From: Jeongeupia sp. USM3
GTDB taxonomy: Bacteria; Pseudomonadota; Gammaproteobacteria; Burkholderiales; Chitinibacteraceae
Length of the DNA: 64,000 bases
Direction of reading: 5' to 3'
Assembly: GCF_001808185.1 (NCBI RefSeq)
Contig: NZ_CP017668.1
Coordinates: 2,170,001 to 2,234,000, forward strand
Below are positions 45,441 through 52,563 of the stretch, one piece after another. The stretch's first letter is position 1; every line of letters starts with the position of its first letter. Below the pieces are notes generated by a model. It saw only the letters and a program-made list of their open reading frames with translations. It was not told the origin of the DNA and did not search any database. A program made the position numbers and the translations under genes.

Positions 45441-46742
45441 ATGCGTAAGCTGTTCCTGCGGTTCTACCTGACCGTCGTCATCTGCTTCCTCGGCGCGGCG
45501 CTGCTGGTCGGGTCGTTCTACAAGCACATGCTCGAGCGCACCAACCAGCGCTACCTGACCGACATCTTCCAGTCGACGATCACCATCATCGAGGAAGAAC
45601 TCGGCGACCTGCCGCAGTCGCTGTGGCACGACGAGATCAGCCGGCTGCGCGGCAAGCTGCCGGTGCCGGTGCAGGTCGAGGCGCTCGACGCCTACGTGCT
45701 GAGCCCGGACAACCGCGTCGCGCTCGCGTCGGGCGACATCATCCTGATCGCCGACGCCGGCCTCTACCTGCACCGGATTCCGAAAACCGACCTGATGGTC
45801 GTGCTCGGCCCGGTGTCCTACCTCGAGCGGCTCGACAATGTCTCGTGGCCCGACGTCGTCGCGCTGGCGCTGATGTGCCTGGCGCTCGGGCTGCCGACCT
45901 GGCTGTGGCTGCGGCCGTTCTGGCGCGACCTGCTGGCGATGATCCGCCAGAGCCGCAAGGTCGGCACCGGCGATTTCAGCGTCCGCGTCTCGCTCGACGA
46001 GGCCTCACCGCTGGCGCCGCTCGGTGCAACGTTCAACCGGATGGCGCACGATGTCGAGGAGCTGTCGGCCGGCCGGCAGGCAATGATCGACGCGATCTCG
46101 CACGACCTGCGCACGCCGCTGGCACGGCTGCGCTACCGGCTCGAAGCGCTGAAGGCCGGCGCCGGCACGCCCGACGTCGCCGCCGGCATGGAGCGCGACC
46201 TCGACAATATCGACACGCTGATCGAGGAATGGCTGACGCTGCGCAGCCTCGAGGCAAGCAAGCTGACGATGGAGCTGCTGCCGCTGGAGATCCTGCCTTG
46301 GCTGTCGCGCCAGCTTGACGAGCTCAGCGTTGCCGGCAACGCGATCCCGCTGACCAACGCGACACCGGTCAGGGCACCTTGGCTCGCCGCCGACAGCTAC
46401 TACCTGTCGCGCGCGCTCGGCAACCTCGTCAGCAACGCCCGGCGCTACGGTGGCGGTCGGGTCGAGGTGACCCTGGCCTGGGCCGACGGCACCGCCCGGC
46501 TGATCGTCGACGACGACGGCCCGGGCATTCCCGAAGAAGCAAGGAAGCGCCTGGTCAGGGCCTTCGAGCGGCTCGAAGGCAGCCGCAACCGCGACAGCGG
46601 CGGCTTCGGCCTCGGTCTGGCGATCGTCGCGATGATCATGCGCGGCCACGGCGGCGACCTGAGCATCGCCGACGCACCGATCGGCGGCGCACGGCTGGTG
46701 CTGTCGTGGCCGACGACGCTGCGCGACGCCGGCAAGCTCTAA
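45441..46742 (+). CDS. rstB: RstB-like sensor histidine kinase
   Basis: A 433-residue kinase closely following E. coli RstB: MRKLFLRFYLTVVICFLGAALLVGSFYK forms the first helix, a periplasmic sensor lies at about 35-130, and the second helix at about 138-158 is followed by RPFWRDLLAM and a HAMP domain. The phosphoacceptor His is in ISHDLRTPLARLRYRLE at about residue 221. The HATPase part has NLVSNARRYG, DDDGPGIP and GGFGLGLAIV. It pairs with the rstA-like regulator. RstB senses acid/Mg-related cues in enterics; the signal here is unknown. Confidence 0.9.
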   Translation: MRKLFLRFYLTVVICFLGAALLVGSFYKHMLERTNQRYLTDIFQSTITIIEEELGDLPQSLWHDEISRLRGKLPVPVQVEALDAYVLSPDNRVALASGDIILIADAGLYLHRIPKTDLMVVLGPVSYLERLDNVSWPDVVALALMCLALGLPTWLWLRPFWRDLLAMIRQSRKVGTGDFSVRVSLDEASPLAPLGATFNRMAHDVEELSAGRQAMIDAISHDLRTPLARLRYRLEALKAGAGTPDVAAGMERDLDNIDTLIEEWLTLRSLEASKLTMELLPLEILPWLSRQLDELSVAGNAIPLTNATPVRAPWLAADSYYLSRALGNLVSNARRYGGGRVEVTLAWADGTARLIVDDDGPGIPEEARKRLVRAFERLEGSRNRDSGGFGLGLAIVAMIMRGHGGDLSIADAPIGGARLVLSWPTTLRDAGKL

Positions 46743-46832
46743 ACCCCGCCTCAGCCCTGCACGTCCCCTTTTCGCAGCAATTGCCGGCATGGCCCGGCGT
46801 ACACGGCGTTACACGTCGCTACCAAGCGCGCA

Positions 46833-46861
46833 TCGACCCTGTAAGGCAGGGTTCGCATAAT
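46833..46861 (+). promoter_or_regulatory. Probable promoter of the tandem-repeat protein gene
   Basis: TCGACC (46833-46838) and CATAAT (46856-46861) with a 17-base spacer, 4/6 and 5/6 matches to consensus. The predicted start of transcription lies about 40 bases before the coding start. Confidence 0.5.
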
Positions 46862-46906
46862 CGCCCCCAACACAAGACGTGTTCTTCTTACTTGGAAACA
46901 GACATC

Positions 46907-47470
46907 ATGAAAAAACTGCTCGCCGTTCTCGTTGCTGGTGTGTTCGCTACCGCTGCTGCTGCCGGCATCGCTGCCGAAGCTTCGCCGGCTTCCAGCGTCA
47001 AGGCTGTGAAGGTTGAAAAGCACGCACACAAGAAGGGCGCGTCGGCTGCTTCGGCTGCACAGAAGGCCCAGGCCAAGAAGGCTGCTTCGACCGCTTCGGC
47101 TGCACAGAAGGCCCAGGCCAAGAAGGCTGCTTCGACCGCTTCGGCTGCACAAAAGGCCCAATCGAAGAAGGCTGCTTCGACCGCTTCGGCCGCACAAAAG
47201 GCTCAATCGAAGAAGGCCGCATCGACCGCTTCGGCTGCACAAAAGGCCCAAGCCAAGAAGGCTGCTTCGACCGCTTCGGCTGCACAAAAGGCTCAAGCCA
47301 AGAAGGCTGCTTCGACCGCTTCGGCTGCACAAAAGGCCCAGGCCAAGAAGGCTGCTTCGACCGCTTCGGCTGCACAAAAGGCCCAGGCCAAGAAGGCTGC
47401 TTCGACCGCTTCGGCCGCTCAAAAGGCTCAAGCCAAGAAGGCTGCTTCGGCTGCATCGGCTGCCAAGTAA
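46907..47470 (+). CDS. Secreted Ala/Lys-rich tandem-repeat protein
   Basis: A 187-residue protein of low complexity. A clear signal peptide (MKKLLAVLVAGVFATAAAAGIAA) is followed by a short linker and then tandem 15-residue units KAASTASAAQKAQAK: one variant first unit, eight near-identical units (two with Ser for Ala in AQSK) and a truncated last one. The mature protein consists almost only of A, K, S, Q and T, is strongly basic and would be helical, resembling histone H1-like or AlgP-like tails but exported. I do not recognise a family. It has its own probable promoter and a strong terminator. Confidence 0.8.
   Translation: MKKLLAVLVAGVFATAAAAGIAAEASPASSVKAVKVEKHAHKKGASAASAAQKAQAKKAASTASAAQKAQAKKAASTASAAQKAQSKKAASTASAAQKAQSKKAASTASAAQKAQAKKAASTASAAQKAQAKKAASTASAAQKAQAKKAASTASAAQKAQAKKAASTASAAQKAQAKKAASAASAAK
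47035..47469 (+). repeat. 45-bp in-frame tandem repeats, about 9.5 copies
   Basis: The unit begins AAGGCTGCTTCGACCGCTTC and repeats with few third-position changes (CAGAAG/CAAAAG, GCC/TCG). The unit length is a multiple of three, so copy-number change would keep the frame; it also leaves other frames open, which explains long overlapping spurious frames on both strands. Confidence 0.92.
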
Positions 47471-47492
47471 TCACTGGCTCGCCCAAGTACGA

Positions 47493-47519
47493 AAAAACGG
47501 GGACACTGTCCCCGTTTTT
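47493..47519. terminator. Strong intrinsic terminator after the repeat-protein gene
   Basis: A 12-bp stem AAAAACGGGGAC (47493-47504) with its complement at 47508-47519 and a 3-base loop. It has A- and T-runs on both sides, so it may act in both directions. Confidence 0.88.
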
Positions 47520-47539
47520 GCATTTCAGGACCACCGAAC

Positions 47540-48313
47540 TTGCGTCACCTCGTTTCCCTGCTTGTGCTCGCGCTGAGCCTGCCCGTCCACGCCGACCTGA
47601 CCCGCGAACAGAAAGCGCTTTTTTTCGGCCGCGATGACCGCATCGCCATCACCGCACCGTACGCGCCACCGTACGCGGCGATCGGCCGACTCGAAACCCG
47701 CGCCGAGAGCACCTGCACCGCGACCCTGGTCGCCCCCGACCTCGCCGTAACCGCCGCGCACTGCTTTCTGATGGACAAGGGCAAGATCGACGCCGGCCAG
47801 TGGTTCAAGGCCGGCTTCCACAAGGGTCGCTACCAGGCGCGCTACCGCGTCGTCGGCCAGGTGTTCCACCCGAAATTCCGCGCCGGCCTCGTCTACAAGG
47901 GCGAGGACGTCTACATCCAGCCATCGGCCGCGCGCTACGACATCGCCTGGCTCAAGCTCGAGCGCGCCGACGGCACCGCACCGGCGCCGCTTCCGCTGTT
48001 CAGGGGCGATCGCCAGGCGCTGACCGCAGCGCTGAAGGACGCCGGCTATCGCGCCACGCAGGCCGGCTTTGCCGAGGACCACGACGACATCCTCACCGCG
48101 CACCGCGGCTGCACGATCACCCGCTTCCGCAGCAACAGCACGCTCTACCACCGTTGCGATACGCTCTCGGGCGATTCGGGCTCGCCGCTGTTCATCGACA
48201 CCGCCGACGGCCCGCAACTGGTTGCGGTGCAGAGCTCGGCCCCGGACTGGTTCAACCGCAAGAAGGCCGACAACGTCGCGGTGACCGTCCTGCAACTGCC
48301 CGAACGCCCCTAG
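47540..48313 (+). CDS. Trypsin-like serine protease, exported
   Basis: A 257-residue S1-family protease. The signal peptide covers about residues 1-18 (VHA cleavage). The catalytic triad is intact: His in VTAAHCF at about residue 74, Asp in ARYDIAWLKL at about 134, and Ser in LSGDSGSPLF at about 213. Cys pairs around His and in the C-terminal half suggest disulfides. The start is TTG 47540 with CAGGA upstream; no in-frame ATG is available. It follows the Lys-rich repeat protein but is separated by a terminator, so it has its own promoter or relies on read-through. Substrate unknown. Confidence 0.88.
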   Translation: MRHLVSLLVLALSLPVHADLTREQKALFFGRDDRIAITAPYAPPYAAIGRLETRAESTCTATLVAPDLAVTAAHCFLMDKGKIDAGQWFKAGFHKGRYQARYRVVGQVFHPKFRAGLVYKGEDVYIQPSAARYDIAWLKLERADGTAPAPLPLFRGDRQALTAALKDAGYRATQAGFAEDHDDILTAHRGCTITRFRSNSTLYHRCDTLSGDSGSPLFIDTADGPQLVAVQSSAPDWFNRKKADNVAVTVLQLPERP

Positions 48314-48335
48314 CCCGACTCATTCGGCGGCTGCG

Positions 48336-48480
48336 CCTGCGCATTTTTTGGTCCCGTCCGATGCTCCGCCCCCGCAAGGGGCTAGCTTCGGACCCTCCTC
48401 ATGGACCACACGTCCATTCCGGCTCCTGCGCTTCGGGCGAGGCCGGCCTGCTTTGGCTCGCTCGCCGACTGGGCCGGGCT
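48336..48480 (+). repeat. Palindromic repeat family 1, copy D (core 48401-48417)
   Basis: The core is ATGGAC-CACAC-GTCCAT between CCTCCTC and TCCGGCTCCTGCG, followed by the shared tail CTTTGGCTCGCTCGCC. Copy E lies in opposite orientation 160 bases on, so together they form a large inverted pair that fills most of the 381-base gap before proA. Confidence 0.75.
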
Positions 48481-48519
48481 TGTATTGGCTCACCGGCGTT
48501 TTCGGTACAATCGGCTCAG

Positions 48520-48680
48520 GGAAAATTCAAAGCGAGCGAGCGGATTCGAGGCAAGGAACCCGGAGCGGAGCAGCCGGAATGGACTGTATGTCCATGAGGG
48601 CGCCCCGGTAGGAAGCACCCTTGGGGTGTTGCCGAGCACCGCGTGACGCCGCCTCGGATTCGCACAGCCGCTTTGCCGAT
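48520..48680 (-). repeat. Palindromic repeat family 1, copy E, inverted (core 48579-48595)
   Basis: Read on the minus strand the core is ATGGAC-ATACA-GTCCAT with CCTC before and TCCGG after, as in copies C and D. The GCGAGCGAGCGG stretch at about 48530 is the inverted form of the shared GCTCGCTCGC tail. Confidence 0.75.
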
Positions 48681-48694
48681 TGGAGTATGCCGCG

Positions 48695-49951
48695 ATGGAT
48701 ATCAAGCAATACATGCACGACGTCGGCCGCAAGGCCCGCGCCGCCAGCCGTGAAATGGCCAAGGCCAGTACCGGCGCCAAGAACCGTGCGCTCGAAGCGA
48801 TTGCCGACGCCGTCGTCCGTGAGGCCGCAGCGCTGCTGGCCGCCAATGCCCGGGACATGGACCAGGCGCGTGCCGACGGCCTCGACGCCGCACTGCTCGA
48901 CCGGCTGCAGCTGAGCGACAAGACCATCGCGACCATGGCCGAAGGCCTGCGCCAGATCGCCGCACTGCCCGATCCGATCGGCAATATGGGCGACTTCAAG
49001 TACCGGCCCTCCGGCATCCAGGTCGGCAAGATGCGCGTGCCGCTCGGCGTGATCGGCATCATCTACGAAGCCCGCCCGAACGTCACCGCCGACGCCGCCG
49101 GCCTGTGCATCAAGTCCGGCAACGCGACGATCCTGCGCGGCGGCCGCGAGGCCTTCCACTGCAATCAGGCGATCGCCAGGCTGGTCAAGGAAGGCCTTGA
49201 AACCGCCGGCCTGCCGGCCGCAGCGGTGCAGATCGTCGAGACGCCCGATCGCGCCGCGGTCGGCGAGCTGATCACGATGACCGAGTTCGTCGACGTGATC
49301 GTGCCGCGCGGCGGCAAGGGGCTGATCGCGCGGATCGCCGCCGATGCGCGCGTGCCGGTGATCAAGCATCTCGACGGCATCTGCCACGTCTACATCGACG
49401 ACGAGGCCGATCCGGAAAAGGCGCTCCGCATTGCCGACAACGCCAAGACGCACCGCTACGGCACCTGCAACACGATGGAAACGCTGCTGGTCAACGCCAC
49501 CGTCGCCGAGCTGATCCTGCCGCCTCTGGCCGAGATCTACCGCGCCAAGGGCGTCGAGCTGCGCGGCTGCGCCGCGACGCGCGACATCCTGCCGGGCATT
49601 GTCGCCGCGACCATTGATGACTGGGCGACCGAGTACCTGGCGCCGATCCTGGCGATCAGGGTCGTTGCCGACATGGACGAGGCGATCGACCACATCAACA
49701 GCTACGGCTCGCACCATACCGACGCGATCGTCACCGAGAACTACACCAAATCGCGGCGCTTCCTGCGTGAAGTCGACTCGGCGTCGGTGATGGTCAATGC
49801 ATCGACGCGTTTCGCCGACGGCTTCGAGTACGGCCTTGGCGCCGAGATCGGCATCTCGACCGACAAGATCCACGCCCGCGGCCCGGTCGGCCTCGAAGGG
49901 CTGACCAGCGAGAAGTGGATCGTGTTCGGCGACGGCGAAGTTCGCGTCTGA
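48695..49951 (+). CDS. proA: Glutamate-5-semialdehyde dehydrogenase (gamma-glutamyl phosphate reductase)
   Basis: A 418-residue enzyme that reduces gamma-glutamyl phosphate to glutamate semialdehyde, the second step of proline synthesis. Motifs are VPLGVIGIIYEARPNVTADAAGLCIKSGNATILRGG, the catalytic Cys in HRYGTCNTMETLLV at about residue 258, and GAEIGISTDKIHARGPVGLEGLTSEKW near the end. The frame opens at TTG 48680; ATG 48695, nine bases after TGGAG, is the better start. proB is not adjacent. Confidence 0.97.
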   Translation: MDIKQYMHDVGRKARAASREMAKASTGAKNRALEAIADAVVREAAALLAANARDMDQARADGLDAALLDRLQLSDKTIATMAEGLRQIAALPDPIGNMGDFKYRPSGIQVGKMRVPLGVIGIIYEARPNVTADAAGLCIKSGNATILRGGREAFHCNQAIARLVKEGLETAGLPAAAVQIVETPDRAAVGELITMTEFVDVIVPRGGKGLIARIAADARVPVIKHLDGICHVYIDDEADPEKALRIADNAKTHRYGTCNTMETLLVNATVAELILPPLAEIYRAKGVELRGCAATRDILPGIVAATIDDWATEYLAPILAIRVVADMDEAIDHINSYGSHHTDAIVTENYTKSRRFLREVDSASVMVNASTRFADGFEYGLGAEIGISTDKIHARGPVGLEGLTSEKWIVFGDGEVRV

Positions 49952-49959
49952 ACCCATCC

Positions 49960-50085
49960 CATTAGGCGACCGCGCCTTCGCATTTTGACCCCGTCCGGTG
50001 CTCGAAATCCTCATGGACCACATGTCCATTCCGGTTTCTGCGCTCCGGGCGAGATCAAACTGCCTTGGCTCGCTCGCCTACTGGG
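49960..50085 (+). repeat. Palindromic repeat family 1, copy C (core 50013-50029)
   Basis: The core is ATGGAC-CACAT-GTCCAT with CCTC/TCCGG flanks, the preceding GGTGCTC and the trailing TTGGCTCGCTCGCCTACTGGG. It lies between proA and the terminator that precedes nadD. Confidence 0.75.
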
Positions 50086-50113
50086 ATAGGTCCTCACCCC
50101 GTGAGATACGCAT

Positions 50114-50142
50114 CGGCCCGCCGTATGGCGGGCCGTTTTTTT
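50114..50142 (+). terminator. Intrinsic terminator immediately upstream of nadD
   Basis: CGGCCCGCC (50114-50122), 4-base loop, GGCGGGCCG (50127-50135) and seven T. The nadD ribosome-binding GGGA begins directly after the T-run and the start codon 10 bases after it, leaving no room for a promoter between. Confidence 0.88.
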
Positions 50143-50151
50143 GGGAAAATG

Positions 50152-50784
50152 ATGAAGACCCTCGGCATCTACGGCGGCAGCTTCGACCCGATCCACAACG
50201 GCCACCTCGCGTTCGCGCGCTGCCTGCGTGACGCCTTCGCGCTGCCCGAAGTCCGGCTGGTCCCGACCGGCCTGCCGCCGCACCGCGCCGAACTGCGCGT
50301 GTCGCCGCAACAACGGCTGGACTGGGTGCGGCTGGCGATCACCGCTGAACCGGGCCTCGTCGCCGACGACCGCGAAGTGCGGCGCACCGGCTACAGCTAT
50401 ACCGTCGACACGCTGGCCGAGCTGCAGGCCGAGCAGCCCGACGCGCTGCTGGTGTGGCTGATCGGCGCCGACTCGCTCGCCGGCCTGCCGGGCTGGCACC
50501 GCTGGCGCGAACTGCTCGAGCTTGGCCACCTGGTCGTTGCGGCCCGGCCGGGCTTCGAATTCGACCGGTTGTCCGGCGAAATCGGCCGTGAATATGCCAA
50601 ACGGCTGGTAACAGCCGCACCCGAAGCGCTGGCTCGCGGTAAAATCAGCCGATTACCGAGCCCGCTGACGACGATTTCGTCAACCGAACTGCGCGACAGA
50701 CTCGCGCGCGGCGACGATGTGTCGGCGCTGACGCCGATCCACGCCGAACTCGCCGCCAGCGGCCTCTACCGGACTACTTCCTAG
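50152..50784 (+). CDS. nadD: Nicotinate-nucleotide adenylyltransferase
   Basis: A 210-residue nucleotidyltransferase that makes deamido-NAD from nicotinate mononucleotide and ATP. The N-terminal GIYGGSFDPIHNGHL holds the HxGH site, WLIGADSLAGLPGWHRW is the substrate region, and ISSTELRDRLARGDD near residue 180 is the C-terminal ISSTxIR signature. Start: ATG 50149 and 50152 are both in frame; 50152 has better spacing from GGGA. It lies 8 bases before rsfS, a common pairing. Confidence 0.95.
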   Translation: MKTLGIYGGSFDPIHNGHLAFARCLRDAFALPEVRLVPTGLPPHRAELRVSPQQRLDWVRLAITAEPGLVADDREVRRTGYSYTVDTLAELQAEQPDALLVWLIGADSLAGLPGWHRWRELLELGHLVVAARPGFEFDRLSGEIGREYAKRLVTAAPEALARGKISRLPSPLTTISSTELRDRLARGDDVSALTPIHAELAASGLYRTTS

Positions 50785-50791
50785 GAAAAGC

Positions 50792-51163
50792 ATGAACGAA
50801 CTGACCCAAGCGATGCGCGACGTGGCCGTTGCGGCGCTCGAAGACATCAAGGGCAAGGACATCCTCGCCCTCGATACCACCGAACTGACCGACCTGTTCG
50901 ACTGCATGGTCGTCTGCTCGGGCGACTCCAACCGCCAGGTGCGCGCACTCGCCAACAACGTCGCCGTCGAACTCAAGGCCAAGGGCTACGACATCGTCGG
51001 CACCGAAGGCGAAGAAAGCGGCGACTGGGTGCTGGTCGACGCCGGCGAACTCGTCGTCCACGTGATGCTGCCGGCGGTACGCGACTACTACAATCTGGAA
51101 CAGCTGTGGGGCGGCCAGAAGCCGACCTTCAACCCGCTCGGCAAGAGCTGGACCGCGGTCTGA
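50792..51163 (+). CDS. rsfS: Ribosome silencing factor RsfS
   Basis: A 123-residue protein that binds ribosomal protein uL14 and blocks subunit joining in starvation. Typical features are ALEDIKGKDILALD near residue 15, LFDCMVVCSGDSNRQVRALA in the middle, and GDWVLVDAGELVVHVMLPAVRDYYNLEQLW near the C-terminus. It sits 8 bases after nadD. The rlmH gene that usually follows in betaproteobacteria is not here; a terminator and a repeat come next. Confidence 0.96.
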   Translation: MNELTQAMRDVAVAALEDIKGKDILALDTTELTDLFDCMVVCSGDSNRQVRALANNVAVELKAKGYDIVGTEGEESGDWVLVDAGELVVHVMLPAVRDYYNLEQLWGGQKPTFNPLGKSWTAV

Positions 51164-51185
51164 TCGCCACCGCGATCCACCCCCG

Positions 51186-51208
51186 AAAGCCCGGCCCAGC
51201 CGGGCTTT
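51186..51208 (+). terminator. Intrinsic terminator after nadD-rsfS
   Basis: AAAGCCCGGC (51186-51195), loop CCA, GCCGGGCTTT (51199-51208), with two further T. It closes the nadD-rsfS unit. Confidence 0.85.
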
Positions 51209-51239
51209 TTGCTGCCTGCCGTCCGGACGAAAGAGCGGC

Positions 51240-51330
51240 TGGCAAGGCGTACGAAACGCCCCGCAGGGACGCCCCAGGCTCGCAACGGGACACGTGGTAC
51301 GGCCAGCGAGTACAACGCAGCCGGCAGCGT
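51240..51330. repeat. Palindromic intergenic repeat, family 2 (copy 2), between rsfS and cysD
   Basis: This shares GGCAAGGCGTACGAAA, CGCAAC, GTACGGC and ACGCAGCC in the same order with the copy between pelB and pelC (38518-38605). It occupies the first half of a 302-base gap; the remainder, AT-richer, is the cysD leader. Confidence 0.7.
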
Positions 51331-51373
51331 TTGGGGGGCCGCTTTGCATGGAGAACGCTTCCCATATCCTTAT

Positions 51374-51399
51374 AACCAGCGAATCTTTCTGCGCTGGTT
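51374..51399 (+). promoter_or_regulatory. Inverted repeat in the cysD leader
   Basis: AACCAGCG (51374-51381) and CGCTGGTT (51392-51399) form a perfect 8-bp inverted repeat over 10 bases, followed by TTATTA. It could be a regulator-binding site, a weak terminator/attenuator or both. It lies 67 bases before the cysD start in the only AT-rich part of the gap. Confidence 0.45.
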
Positions 51400-51465
51400 T
51401 TATTACGGTAGATTCGGCCTTATTCCGTATTGTCCCGGCCCGTTGCGGGCCCGCCGTGGAGCACC

Positions 51466-52392
51466 ATGAACCTTGTAAGTGAAGCGAGGCTGACTCACCT
51501 CAAGCAGCTCGAAGCCGAGTCGATCCACATCATCCGCGAGGTCGCGGCCGAGTTCGACAACCCGGTGATGCTGTACTCGATCGGCAAGGATTCGGCGGTG
51601 ATGCTGCACCTGGCCAAGAAGGCGTTCGCGCCGGGCAAGCCACCGTTTCCGCTGATGCACGTCGACACGACCTGGAAGTTCCAGGACATGTACAAGCTGC
51701 GCGACAAGCAGAAGGCCGAGGGCTGGAACCTGATCACCCACGTGAACGAGGAAGGCGTGAAGGCCGGCATCAACCCGTTCACCGCCGGCTCCGCCAAGCA
51801 TACCGACGTGATGAAGACCGAGGGGCTGAAGCAGGCGCTGAACAAGTACGGTTTCGACGCCGCCTTCGGTGGCGCGCGCCGCGACGAGGAAAAGAGCCGC
51901 GCCAAGGAGCGCGTCTACAGCTTCCGCGACAAGAATCACCGCTGGGACCCGAAGAACCAGCGCCCCGAGCTGTGGAACATCTACAACTCGCGCATCGACA
52001 AGGGCGAATCGATCCGGGTATTCCCGATCTCGAACTGGACCGAGCTCGACATCTGGCAATACATCTATCTCGAGAACATCGAGATCGTGCCGCTGTACTA
52101 CTCGGCCGAACGCGAAGTCGTCGACTACAACGGCACGCTGGTGATGATCGACGACGACCGCATCCTGCAGTACCTGACGCCGGAACAGAAGGCGACGATC
52201 CGCAAGGAATGGGTGCGCTTCCGCACGCTGGGCTGTTACCCGCTGACCGGCGCGGTGATCTCGAAGGCGCAGACCCTGCCGGAAATCATCCAGGAGATGC
52301 TGCTGACCACCACCTCCGAGCGTCAGGGCCGCACCATCGACCACGACAGCGCCGGGTCGATGGAGAAGAAAAAAATGGAAGGCTACTTCTAA
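51466..52392 (+). CDS. cysD: Sulfate adenylyltransferase subunit 2 (CysD)
   Basis: A 308-residue PP-loop ATP pyrophosphatase that makes adenosine 5'-phosphosulfate from sulfate and ATP, with the GTPase CysN as partner. The P-loop-like LYSIGKDSAVMLHLAKKAF lies near residue 38, and AFGGARRDEEKSRAKERVYSFRD and IRVFPISNWTELDIWQYI are family signatures. ATG 51466 is preferred over an upstream GTG in the frame because of the conserved N-terminus MNLVSEARLTHLKQLEAESIHI. The partner gene cysN follows after a 171-base gap that contains a repeat. Confidence 0.97.
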   Translation: MNLVSEARLTHLKQLEAESIHIIREVAAEFDNPVMLYSIGKDSAVMLHLAKKAFAPGKPPFPLMHVDTTWKFQDMYKLRDKQKAEGWNLITHVNEEGVKAGINPFTAGSAKHTDVMKTEGLKQALNKYGFDAAFGGARRDEEKSRAKERVYSFRDKNHRWDPKNQRPELWNIYNSRIDKGESIRVFPISNWTELDIWQYIYLENIEIVPLYYSAEREVVDYNGTLVMIDDDRILQYLTPEQKATIRKEWVRFRTLGCYPLTGAVISKAQTLPEIIQEMLLTTTSERQGRTIDHDSAGSMEKKKMEGYF

Positions 52393-52419
52393 AACTTGCC
52401 CATCCACTTGCTGCGCGGC

Positions 52420-52515
52420 GCCATGCCGGCGTCGCGCGCTCCTCGCCATCCTCACGTACCGTTTGTACGTTCCGGTGGCTGCGGTGCTGACTCCTTGGCC
52501 TGACGCCGCTCGCGG
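52420..52515 (+). repeat. Palindromic repeat family 1, copy B (core 52454-52470), between cysD and cysN
   Basis: The core is ACGTAC-CGTTT-GTACGT between GCGCTCCTCGCCATCCTC and TCCGGTGGCTGCGGTGC. The flanks equal those of copy A while both stem arms have changed together, keeping all six pairs. Confidence 0.78.
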
Positions 52516-52563
52516 CGTGGCTAAACAAGTTTGGCTCGAATACACGGAATTACGGAACCGACC

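Noticed and set aside
46998..47576. Long frames on both strands across the tandem-repeat gene
   Set aside because: A 45-bp repeat keeps every stop-free frame open over its whole length. Only the plus-strand frame with signal peptide, promoter and ribosome-binding site is credible.
48347..48646. Several 80-90 codon frames between the protease and proA
   Set aside because: They coincide with the inverted pair of family 1 repeats and have no motif or consistent start.
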